A DNA stretch of 13,237 nt, from the NCBI GenBank assembly GCA_903885885.1, contig CAISKJ010000910.1, positions 1-13,237 on the forward strand, in the 5' to 3' direction. A program made the position numbers and the translations under genes. This document shows positions 7,395-13,237 of the stretch, one piece after another. Numbering within the stretch: position 1 is the stretch's first letter; every line of letters starts with the position of its first letter. Under the pieces are notes generated by a model, which was not told where the DNA came from, did not search any database, and worked only from the letters and a program-made list of their open reading frames with translations. This DNA comes from an uncultured delta proteobacterium (GTDB lineage: Bacteria > Myxococcota_A > Polyangia > Polyangiales > Ga0077539).

Positions 7395-7949
7395 ATGACT
7401 GTGCGCGACGGCCCCGACGAAACGCTGCTCGACAAGCTCCTCTCCGAGCGGGTGCTCTACCCCGTGCTGGGCTTGTGCCTCGCGGCGGTCATGGCCTTCG
7501 TCATCTTGCGGCGATCGAACCAGGGGCCCGCGCCCGCGCTCGACCTCGCCGTCATCGACGACCGCGGCGAGCTCGGCGCCGCCCGCGTCCGCCTGCAAGA
7601 CCTCCGCGGCCACCCGGTGATCATCGATTTCTGGGCCACCTGGTGCGGCCCCTGCCGGGTCATGACGCCCGTGCTCGCGCGCCTCCACCAGCGCTACAAG
7701 CGCCGCGGCCTCTCCGTGGTGGGCGTCAACGTCGACGAGGCCGGGCCGTCGGTGGTGCCGCCGTTTCGCGCGCAGTACGGCATCGAGTACCCGCTCGTGT
7801 ACGACGCCCGCGGCGAGGCCTCGCAGCGCTGGGGCATCGAGGGGCTCCCCACCATGATCATCGTCGACGGCGAGGGCAACGTGCGCTACCGCCACGCGGG
7901 CACCACCAGCGAGGCCGACCTCGCCTCGACCATCGAGAGCCTTCTGTAA
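7395..7949 (+). CDS. Membrane-anchored TlpA/ResA-type thioredoxin-fold protein
   Basis: A 184-residue thiol-disulfide oxidoreductase of the TlpA/ResA type. Residues about 20-38 form one membrane segment, and the rest would face the periplasm. The thioredoxin domain spans about 45-184, with active site WCGPC (83-87) in the context IIDFWATWCGPC, and the cis-proline in GLPT (Pro152). Such proteins reduce apo-cytochrome cysteines before heme attachment, or serve other envelope thiols. A link to the diheme lipoproteins upstream is tempting, but a separate gene on the other strand lies between them. ATG 7395 is used; GTG 7377 is in frame, and neither has a clear ribosome-binding site. The 111-base gap before it is shared with the divergent gene. 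Confidence 0.9.
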   Translation: MTVRDGPDETLLDKLLSERVLYPVLGLCLAAVMAFVILRRSNQGPAPALDLAVIDDRGELGAARVRLQDLRGHPVIIDFWATWCGPCRVMTPVLARLHQRYKRRGLSVVGVNVDEAGPSVVPPFRAQYGIEYPLVYDARGEASQRWGIEGLPTMIIVDGEGNVRYRHAGTTSEADLASTIESLL

Positions 7950-7954
7950 CCAGT

Positions 7955-7976
7955 CCTTTCGAGGTGTGTAGAAAGG
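7955..7976 (+). terminator. Weak stem-loop after the TlpA-like gene
   Basis: CCTTTC (7955-7960) and GAAAGG (7971-7976) are complementary with a ten-base loop, five bases after the stop. There is no T-run and the loop is long, so termination activity is doubtful. Confidence 0.2.
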
Positions 7977-7996
7977 CGCCTCACGCGCGCTTCGTG

Positions 7997-8015
7997 ATAG
8001 GGTCGCCGGCCCTAT
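7997..8015 (+). promoter_or_regulatory. Inverted repeat reaching into the Uma2 start codon
   Basis: ATAGGG (7997-8002) and CCCTAT (8010-8015) are perfect complements around a seven-base loop, and the right arm includes the AT of ATG 8014. No Shine-Dalgarno is visible. GATAGG (7996-8001) could be a -10 element of a near-leaderless promoter, or the arms could form an operator or a start-masking hairpin. No clear -35 was found. Confidence 0.3.
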
Positions 8016-8628
8016 GGCAACGCGCGACGACGCGCCCCCCGAGGCCCCGAGCGAGCGCGACCACGACAACCTCGTGCGGCTCCACGGGGTCACCTGGGCG
8101 CAGTACGAAATGATCCTCGCGATCCGCGGCGAGCACACGGCCCCGCGCATCGCCTACCACGACGGCGAGCTCGAGCTGCTCAGCCCCGGCGCGGCGCACA
8201 CCGCGATCAAGAAGCAGATCACACGCCTCCTCGAGGCCTGGGCCGAAGAGGTCCAGGTCAACATCACGGGCTTCGGGTCGTGGACGATCAAAGACCCGCA
8301 GGCGCGCCGCGCCGTCGAGCCCGACGACTGCTACGTGGTGGGCCTGCGCGAGCCCAAGGTGCCCGACCTCGCCATCGAGGTCGAGTGGGCCGCCGGCGCG
8401 CTCGACCGCCTCGCCATCTACGGCCCCCTCGGCGTGCGCGAGGTGTGGACGTGGAAGGGTCGCTTTCTCACCGTGCACGCCCTCCACAAGAACGCCTACG
8501 TGCGCGTGGGCCAGAGCATGATGCTCCCCACGCTCGACCTCGGGCTCTTGCAGCGCTTCATCGGCGACCCCAACCCCACGATGGCGCTGCGGTCGTTTCG
8601 CACGCTCCTGCGCAAGCGCGCGGGCTAA
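8014..8628 (+). CDS. Uma2-family (DUF820) putative endonuclease
   Basis: A 204-residue Uma2-family protein, about the usual length. Uma2 proteins have a PD-(D/E)XK-like nuclease fold; they are numerous in cyanobacteria and Myxococcota and their real role is unsettled. Visible motifs are HDGELELLSPG (49-59), EPDDCY (102-107), PDLAIEVEW (117-125) and the tail LGVREVW (139-145). Asp118 and Glu122 are the likely acidic active-site residues. The later position that is often Lys before the I-Y-x-x-LGV segment seems to be Arg132 here. No signal peptide is present. It ends convergently on rlmH, the two stop codons overlapping. It stands alone, without an obvious partner gene. Confidence 0.88.
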   Translation: MATRDDAPPEAPSERDHDNLVRLHGVTWAQYEMILAIRGEHTAPRIAYHDGELELLSPGAAHTAIKKQITRLLEAWAEEVQVNITGFGSWTIKDPQARRAVEPDDCYVVGLREPKVPDLAIEVEWAAGALDRLAIYGPLGVREVWTWKGRFLTVHALHKNAYVRVGQSMMLPTLDLGLLQRFIGDPNPTMALRSFRTLLRKRAG

Positions 8629-9071
8629 CGGTTGTAGGGCTCGCCCTTGATGATCGAAAACGCCCGGTAGAGCTGCTCGGCGAGCACGAGGCGCGCGAGG
8701 CGGTGCGGCAGGGTCATCGCGCCGAGCGAGAGCTTCCACTTCGCGCGCGACGAGAGGGCCGTCGGGAGCCCATCGGCAGCGCCGATGGCGAACACCGGCA
8801 CCACGGCGCGGCGCATGGCGTCGTCGATGCGCGCGGCGAAGGCCTCGCTCGTGAGGCGCTCGCCGGTGACCTCCATGGCCACGAGCTCGGCGCGCGCGCC
8901 GTGGGGGCTCAGCACGCGCTCGAAGGCCGCCGTGGCCTTGTCGACGCGCTCGTCGCGAATCTCGACCTCTTCGAAGTCGGCGTACCTTCGAATGCGGCCA
9001 TAGTAGTCGTCGAGGAGCACCCGGAGCTCGGGCTCCTTGGCGCGCCCCATCGCGGCGATCACGAGCTTCAT
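8625..9071 (-). CDS. rlmH: 23S rRNA (pseudouridine1915-N3)-methyltransferase RlmH
   Basis: A 148-residue SPOUT methyltransferase. RlmH methylates N3 of pseudouridine 1915 in helix 69 of 23S rRNA on the 70S ribosome, using S-adenosylmethionine. Seen here are the knot loop FAIGAADGLP (94-103) and the signature MTLPHRLARLVLAEQLYRA (119-137), ending ITP-like in IIKGEPYNR. The last motif is usually PYHR or PYHK; here Asn replaces His. The gene follows rsfS by 27 bases on the same strand, the standard rsfS-rlmH (ybeB-ybeA) order. That gap contains TAAAAT on the minus strand 11 bases before the start, so a minor internal promoter is possible. The TAG stop overlaps the TAA of the convergent Uma2 gene. 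Confidence 0.96.
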   Translation of the reverse strand: MKLVIAAMGRAKEPELRVLLDDYYGRIRRYADFEEVEIRDERVDKATAAFERVLSPHGARAELVAMEVTGERLTSEAFAARIDDAMRRAVVPVFAIGAADGLPTALSSRAKWKLSLGAMTLPHRLARLVLAEQLYRAFSIIKGEPYNR

Positions 9072-9098
9072 GGGAGGGCTATTTTAAAGAGCTTCGCG

Positions 9099-9968
9099 CT
9101 AGGCGCGGGTCTTGGCGGGGTCGAGCTCGAGGGGTACGCGACGCGCGTCCATCCACAGGCTCTCGAGGTCGCGGTGGCGACGCTCTTCTTCGAGGAACAC
9201 GTGCACGAGCACGTCGCCGAAATCGACGATCACCCACTGGCCCTGGCGCAGGCCCTCGACGTGCTGCGCGCGCTCGCCGCGCTCTTCGACAGCCCCCTCG
9301 ATGCCCTGCGCGATGGCCTGCACCTGACGGTCGCTGCGGCCCGACATGAGCACCAGAAAGTCGGTGTAGTCGGCCTTGTCGCACACGTCGATGATCTCGA
9401 TGCGCTCGGCCTTCTTGTCGAGGCCCGCCATCGCGATGAGCTTGGCGAGCTCGCGCGACGCGTCGCGGCGCATCTCCTCGCGCGACTTCGCCGCCTCGAC
9501 GACCGCCGGCGACACGCGCGCGGGCACCGTGGCGCCCGTGTCGTGCAGGTCGATCTTCTTGGCGCTCGCCTTCTTCTTCGCGGCGAGCTTCTTCGCCGCC
9601 ATCGTCTTCGCCGAGCCCATCTTGAGCGTGAGCTTCTTCGGCGCGGCCGGCGCCTCGACGTGGCCCGCCTTCTTGGCGCCCTTCTTGGGCTTCGCGACGG
9701 CGCCCGTCGTGAGCACCTTCTTCGCCGCGGGCTTCTTCGCGGGCGCCTTCTTCGCGGCCGGGGCGGGGGCCTTCTTCGCCGGGGCCTTGCTCGCGGGCGC
9801 CTTCTTCGCCGCGGGCTTCTTCGCCGCCGGCGCGGGCGCCTTCTTCGCCGCGGGCTTCTTCGCGGGCGCCTTGCTCGCGGGCGCCTTGCTCACGGGCGCC
9901 TTCTTCGCCGCGGGCTTCTTCGCGGTGGTCTTCGTGGTCTTCGCTGCGGTCTTCTTGGGTGCTGCCAT
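9099..9968 (-). CDS. rsfS: Ribosome silencing factor RsfS with Lys/Ala/Pro-rich N-terminal extension
   Basis: A 289-residue protein whose C-terminal part (about 167-278) is a complete RsfS/Iojap (DUF143) domain. RsfS binds ribosomal protein uL14 and blocks subunit joining when nutrients are short. Domain marks are YTDFLVLMSGRSDRQVQAIA (201-220), EGLRQGQWVIVDFGDVLVHVF (238-258) and LESLW (268-272). Residues 1-138 are a low-complexity tail of KKAPAKK, KPAAKK and ASKAP units like histone H1 or bacterial H1-like proteins; typical RsfS is only 105-130 residues. The start at 9968 is the first Met before this tail; a start near residue 166 would give a normal-sized RsfS, but the Lys-rich frame has no stop and keeps strong codon bias. 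It heads the rsfS-rlmH pair and is divergent from tsaD. Confidence 0.9.
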   Translation of the reverse strand: MAAPKKTAAKTTKTTAKKPAAKKAPVSKAPASKAPAKKPAAKKAPAPAAKKPAAKKAPASKAPAKKAPAPAAKKAPAKKPAAKKVLTTGAVAKPKKGAKKAGHVEAPAAPKKLTLKMGSAKTMAAKKLAAKKKASAKKIDLHDTGATVPARVSPAVVEAAKSREEMRRDASRELAKLIAMAGLDKKAERIEIIDVCDKADYTDFLVLMSGRSDRQVQAIAQGIEGAVEERGERAQHVEGLRQGQWVIVDFGDVLVHVFLEEERRHRDLESLWMDARRVPLELDPAKTRA

Positions 9969-10000
9969 CTTGATCGGTGGGCTGTAGGGTGCTTCACAGT

Positions 10001-10018
10001 GCGAGGTATTCGCCTCGC
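10001..10018. promoter_or_regulatory. Inverted repeat in the rsfS-tsaD divergent region
   Basis: GCGAGG (10001-10006) and CCTCGC (10013-10018) are perfect complements with a TATTCG loop. They lie 33 bases upstream of rsfS and 119 bases before tsaD, in the 168-base region that must hold promoters for both. It could be an operator or a leader hairpin. I see no clear -35/-10 pair; TATTCT at 10053-10058 is a possible -10 for tsaD. Confidence 0.25.
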
Positions 10019-10136
10019 GGTGCGCCCTTCGCCGCTCTGCCTCTCTCTCAGCTATTCTCCCCCGCCCACGCGCGCTCGCGCAATCGCGAAGTCCGCACAC
10101 ATCCGCTGTTTCTCACCCACGCCGAGCGTCACCCGC

Positions 10137-11225
<1,089 letters not shown>

Positions 11226-11263
11226 CCGGCGGCGACGGAAGGTAGTACCTCCACGCTCCCACC

Positions 11264-11515
11264 ATGGCTGATTCGCACGGCGCCCACGATTCGCACGCCT
11301 CTTCGAAGGGCCACGACGCCCACGCGCACCACGAGCCCGAAGAAGACCCCATTCGCACGCCGGGGTACGTCCCCCTGCTGGGCCTTGGGATCTTTCTGGT
11401 CGGCGCCCTGTGGATGTACCTCTACGTCTCGCCCGGCGTGTGGGCCCCTCCGTCGCCCGACGCCGACGGCGGCGCGCCCACCGAGCAGGCGGCGCCCGCG
11501 GCGCCCGCGCACTGA
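11264..11515 (+). CDS. Small His-rich single-pass membrane protein
   Basis: An 83-residue protein I do not recognise. The first 23 residues contain seven histidines (positions 5, 8, 11, 17, 20, 22, 23), followed by an acidic EPEED turn. A membrane segment runs about 35-55 (PLLGLGIFLVGALWMYLYV), and the tail (60-83) is Pro/Ala/Asp-rich. The basic/acidic balance does not fix the topology. His-rich ends suggest metal binding, or an accessory subunit of a respiratory complex, but neither is shown. GGAAGG (11237-11242) lies 21 bases upstream, too far for a standard ribosome-binding site; the codon bias and compact fit between tsaD and gcvH support it as real. AGGTA-G-TACCT (11240-11250) forms a short palindrome upstream. 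Confidence 0.72.
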   Translation: MADSHGAHDSHASSKGHDAHAHHEPEEDPIRTPGYVPLLGLGIFLVGALWMYLYVSPGVWAPPSPDADGGAPTEQAAPAAPAH

Positions 11516-11591
11516 CCGCACCGTTCATCGCCGGCGCGCTCTCTCGCGGCGCGCGCGGCGTCGTTTCGCACGCGCACAGGAGAGCACTTCG

Positions 11592-11981
11592 ATGTCAGAC
11601 AACCCCAGGGATCTTCGCTACACGAACGACCACGAGTGGGCACGCGCCGACGGGGCGAAGGTGCAAGTGGGCATCACGCGCCACGCCGTCGAGCAGCTCG
11701 GCGACATCACCCTCGTCAACATCGACGTGAAGGTCGGCGCGAAGATCGCCGCGGGCAAGGCCTTCGGCACCGTCGAGTCGGTCAAGGCCGTGAGCGACCT
11801 GTTCGCCCCCGTGGCGGGCACCATCGTGGCGATCAACCCTGCGCTCAACAACAACCCCGAGCTCATCAACGACGACCCGTACACCGCCGGGTGGATGGTG
11901 TCCGTCGAGCTCGACGCGGGCGTCACCCTCGACGGGCTCCTCTCGGCCGAGCAGTACGACGCCTACCTCGGAACCCTCTGA
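11592..11981 (+). CDS. gcvH: Glycine cleavage system H protein
   Basis: A 129-residue H protein of full length. H protein carries the aminomethyl group on a lipoyl arm between the P, T and L proteins of glycine cleavage in the cytoplasm, and can be an entry point for lipoylation. The lipoylated lysine is Lys65 in GTVESVKAVSDLFAP (59-73). The N terminus RYTNDHEWA (9-17) and the later NNNPELINDDPY (86-97) and GW (100-101) are typical. AGGAG (11578-11582), nine bases upstream, fixes the ATG; the open frame further upstream is a shadow. No gcvT, gcvP or lpd is in the window, so it is encoded apart from its partners, or they lie elsewhere. Confidence 0.96.
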   Translation: MSDNPRDLRYTNDHEWARADGAKVQVGITRHAVEQLGDITLVNIDVKVGAKIAAGKAFGTVESVKAVSDLFAPVAGTIVAINPALNNNPELINDDPYTAGWMVSVELDAGVTLDGLLSAEQYDAYLGTL

Positions 11982-12008
11982 CGCCCGCCGCGGGCTCTCA
12001 ACACCGCC

Positions 12009-12953
12009 ATGAAGCACAAGGTCATCATCATCGGGAGCGGGCCCGCGGGCCTCACCGCGGCCGTGTACGCCGGCCGCGCCAACATGAACCCCGTCGTGCT
12101 CGAGGGCATGGCTGAAGACCATCAGCCCGGCGGCCAGCTCATGATCACCACCGAGGTCGAGAACTACCCCGGTTTTCCGCACGGCGTCACGGGCCCCAAG
12201 CTCATGGAGATGATGCGCGCACAGGCCGAGCGCTTCGGCACCACCTTCTTCACCGAAGACGCCATCAAGGTAGAGCTTCAGGGCCCCGTGAAGCGCGTGT
12301 GGCTCGACAGCCAGCCCGAACCGCTCGAGGCCCCCACGGTGATCATCGCGACCGGCGCGGTGGCCAAGTGGTCGGGCGCCCCCGGCGAGAAGGCCCTGCA
12401 GAACTACGGGGTGTCTGCCTGCGCCACGTGTGACGGCTCGTTCTTCAAAGAGCAAGACGTCATCGTGGTGGGCGGCGGCGACACGGCCATGGAAGAGGCG
12501 CACTACCTCACCAACATGTGCCGCTCGGTCACCGTGGTGCACCGCCGCGACACGCTGCGCGCCAGCAAGATCATGCAGGAGCGCGCCCTCAAGAACCCCA
12601 AGATTCGCTTCTTGTGGAACAAAGAGGTCGCCGAGGTGCGCGACGTTTCGAAGAAGAAGGTCACCTCCGTGGTGCTCCGCGACACGCAGACCGGCGAGCT
12701 CAGCGAGATGCCCATCGACGGCATCTTCGTGGCCATCGGCCACACGCCCGCGTCGCAGCTCTTCATGGGCCAGGTCGACACGCACGACAACGGCTACATC
12801 CGCGTGCTGCACGGCAGCTCGGCCACCAGCGTCGAGGGCGTGTTCGCCTGCGGCGACGTGGCCGACCACGTGTACCGCCAGGCGATCACCGCCGCGGGCA
12901 CCGGCTGCATGGCCGCCATCGACGCCGAGCGCTACGTCTCGGCCCACGAGTAG
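12009..12953 (+). CDS. trxB: Thioredoxin-disulfide reductase
   Basis: A 314-residue low-molecular-weight flavoprotein that passes NADPH electrons through FAD and a redox disulfide to thioredoxin. The FAD motif GSGPAGLTAA is at 9-18, the redox site CATC at 138-141 (Cys138, Cys141), the NADPH motif GGGDTAMEEA at 155-164 with VHRRDTLRAS (177-186), and the C-terminal FAD motif GVFACGDVADHVYRQ at 277-291. Length and motif order are standard. It follows gcvH by 27 bases on the same strand and may share its transcript. No thioredoxin gene is adjacent. The sequence after the stop is strongly palindromic (see 12960-12989). Confidence 0.97.
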   Translation: MKHKVIIIGSGPAGLTAAVYAGRANMNPVVLEGMAEDHQPGGQLMITTEVENYPGFPHGVTGPKLMEMMRAQAERFGTTFFTEDAIKVELQGPVKRVWLDSQPEPLEAPTVIIATGAVAKWSGAPGEKALQNYGVSACATCDGSFFKEQDVIVVGGGDTAMEEAHYLTNMCRSVTVVHRRDTLRASKIMQERALKNPKIRFLWNKEVAEVRDVSKKKVTSVVLRDTQTGELSEMPIDGIFVAIGHTPASQLFMGQVDTHDNGYIRVLHGSSATSVEGVFACGDVADHVYRQAITAAGTGCMAAIDAERYVSAHE

Positions 12954-12959
12954 CCAGAC

Positions 12960-12989
12960 CGTTGCCGCGTGTTGAAACACACGGCAACG
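12960..12989 (+). terminator. Strong hairpin directly after trxB
   Basis: A 13-base stem with one mismatch (12960-12972 with 12977-12989) closes on a TGAA loop, seven bases after the trxB stop. It could stop or protect the trxB transcript. No T-run follows on either strand, so it is not a textbook intrinsic terminator. Its arms are also part of the larger palindrome that follows. Confidence 0.35.
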
Positions 12990-13124
12990 AAGCAGCTTCT
13001 GAGCAAAGCGCCGGGAAGTCCCGCGTCGCGGGACTGTCGTCTCAGGCACTACGAAGACGTTAGTCCTGCGGAGCGGGACTTCAGACGGCTTGTTCGCGAT
13101 TCGCCTTCGTTGCCGCGTGTTTCA
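12973..13124. repeat. 152-base imperfect nested palindrome
   Basis: Outer arms 12973-12992 and 13105-13124 are inverted copies of each other, matching at 19 of 20 bases. Inner arms 13015-13024 and 13073-13082 match at 10 of 10. The spacers between outer and inner arms are equal on both sides (22 bases each). Inside are two small hairpins: AGTCCCGC-GTC-GCGGGACT (13017-13035, perfect) and AGTCCTGC-GGA-GCGGGACT (13062-13080, one T-G wobble). CGTTGCCGCGTGTT also occurs as an exact direct repeat at 12960-12973 and 13108-13121. The symmetry suggests a small mobile element (MITE- or REP-like) or a structured RNA. No coding sequence fits. Confidence 0.6.
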
Positions 13125-13237
13125 CCCGGATTATTCATCACGAGATTTGCGCGCTGCGTCACGCCTCCCGTGACTCTGATTGGGGGTGTGCAGCAGTTCG
13201 CAGGCCATGCGCCGCCCTGGGGTCGGTCCCCGAACCA
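13125..13237. other. Non-coding tail at the window edge
   Basis: I see no gene in this stretch. It has markedly lower GC than the coding DNA (13081-13140 is 32/60). GTCACG (13158-13163) and CGTGAC (13169-13174) form a perfect six-base stem with a five-base loop, and GGGG-TCGGT-CCCC (13219-13231) is another. ATG 13207 opens a plus-strand frame to the edge, too short to judge. It is probably an intergenic region before a gene outside the window. Confidence 0.4.

Noticed and set aside
9700..9960. CRISPR-like short repeats
   Set aside because: The repetition is codon-level (Lys-Lys-Ala-Pro) inside the RsfS reading frame, without regular unique spacers.
9376..9987. Plus-strand frame with Phe/Ala repeats resembling membrane helices
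   Set aside because: It is the antisense of the Lys/Ala-rich repeats of RsfS: TTC (Phe) codons come from AAG/GAA complements. The minus-strand reading has the real domain.
8280..10136. Open plus-strand frame of over 600 codons upstream of tsaD
   Set aside because: It runs out of frame through the Uma2 gene and antisense to rlmH and rsfS, whose identities are certain; only the part from 10137 is tsaD.
12960..13124. Integron attC site
   Set aside because: The arms do not match the core sites (GTTRRRY and RYYYAAC), and no integrase or cassette array is visible.
13049..13237. Minus-strand frame open from the window edge for 62 codons
   Set aside because: It runs into the palindrome, has no recognisable motif and weak codon bias, so it is most likely chance, though a gene end beyond the edge cannot be excluded.
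13211..13237. tRNA 3' end suggested by GGTTCGGGG on the minus strand
   Set aside because: The bases beyond it form no acceptor, anticodon or D stem, so there is no tRNA fold.

Overview
This is a very GC-rich window (a sample coding line at 10381-10440 is 48/60 G+C). Almost every codon ends in G or C, starts include GTG, and lipoprotein signals are frequent. Together with a Cys-rich repeat lipoprotein and a Lys/Ala/Pro-rich extension on a housekeeping protein, this points to a Myxococcota-type (deltaproteobacterial) chromosome. That assignment is inference from style; there is no rRNA gene in the window to confirm it.

Layout. (1) Bases 1-6226, all plus strand: the last codons of an upstream gene, a lipoprotein with six 8-Cys repeats, an NRDE/TANGO2-family protein, the formate dehydrogenase sulfurtransferase FdhD, then three genes that look like one transcription unit. 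These three are a beta-helix lipoprotein, a diheme cytochrome c peroxidase-like lipoprotein that starts inside the previous stop codon (GTGA), and a diheme lipoprotein of the SO_2930 family. (2) Bases 6228-7283, minus strand: an unrecognised 351-residue helical protein, convergent with the cytochrome gene with one base between the stops. (3) Bases 7395-8628, plus: a membrane-anchored TlpA-type thioredoxin and a Uma2-family protein. (4) Bases 8625-9968, minus: rlmH and rsfS, a classic ribosome-linked pair; here rsfS carries a histone-H1-like Lys/Ala/Pro-rich N-terminal half. (5) Bases 10137-12953, plus: tsaD, a small His-rich membrane protein, gcvH and trxB. (6) Bases 12954-13237: no gene, lower GC, and a symmetric nested palindrome.

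How the genes fit together. Blocks 4 and 5 are mostly housekeeping: ribosome maturation and silencing, tRNA t6A synthesis, glycine cleavage and thioredoxin reduction. The least understood part is the three-lipoprotein heme cluster (2834-6226). From memory, the beta-helix and SO_2930-type families are recorded as a recurrent gene pair of unknown function; here a MauG/MbnH/CcpA-type diheme protein sits between them. This suggests an exported redox system, possibly one modifying a partner protein. The other points worth a second look are the Lys-rich RsfS and the palindromic element after trxB.
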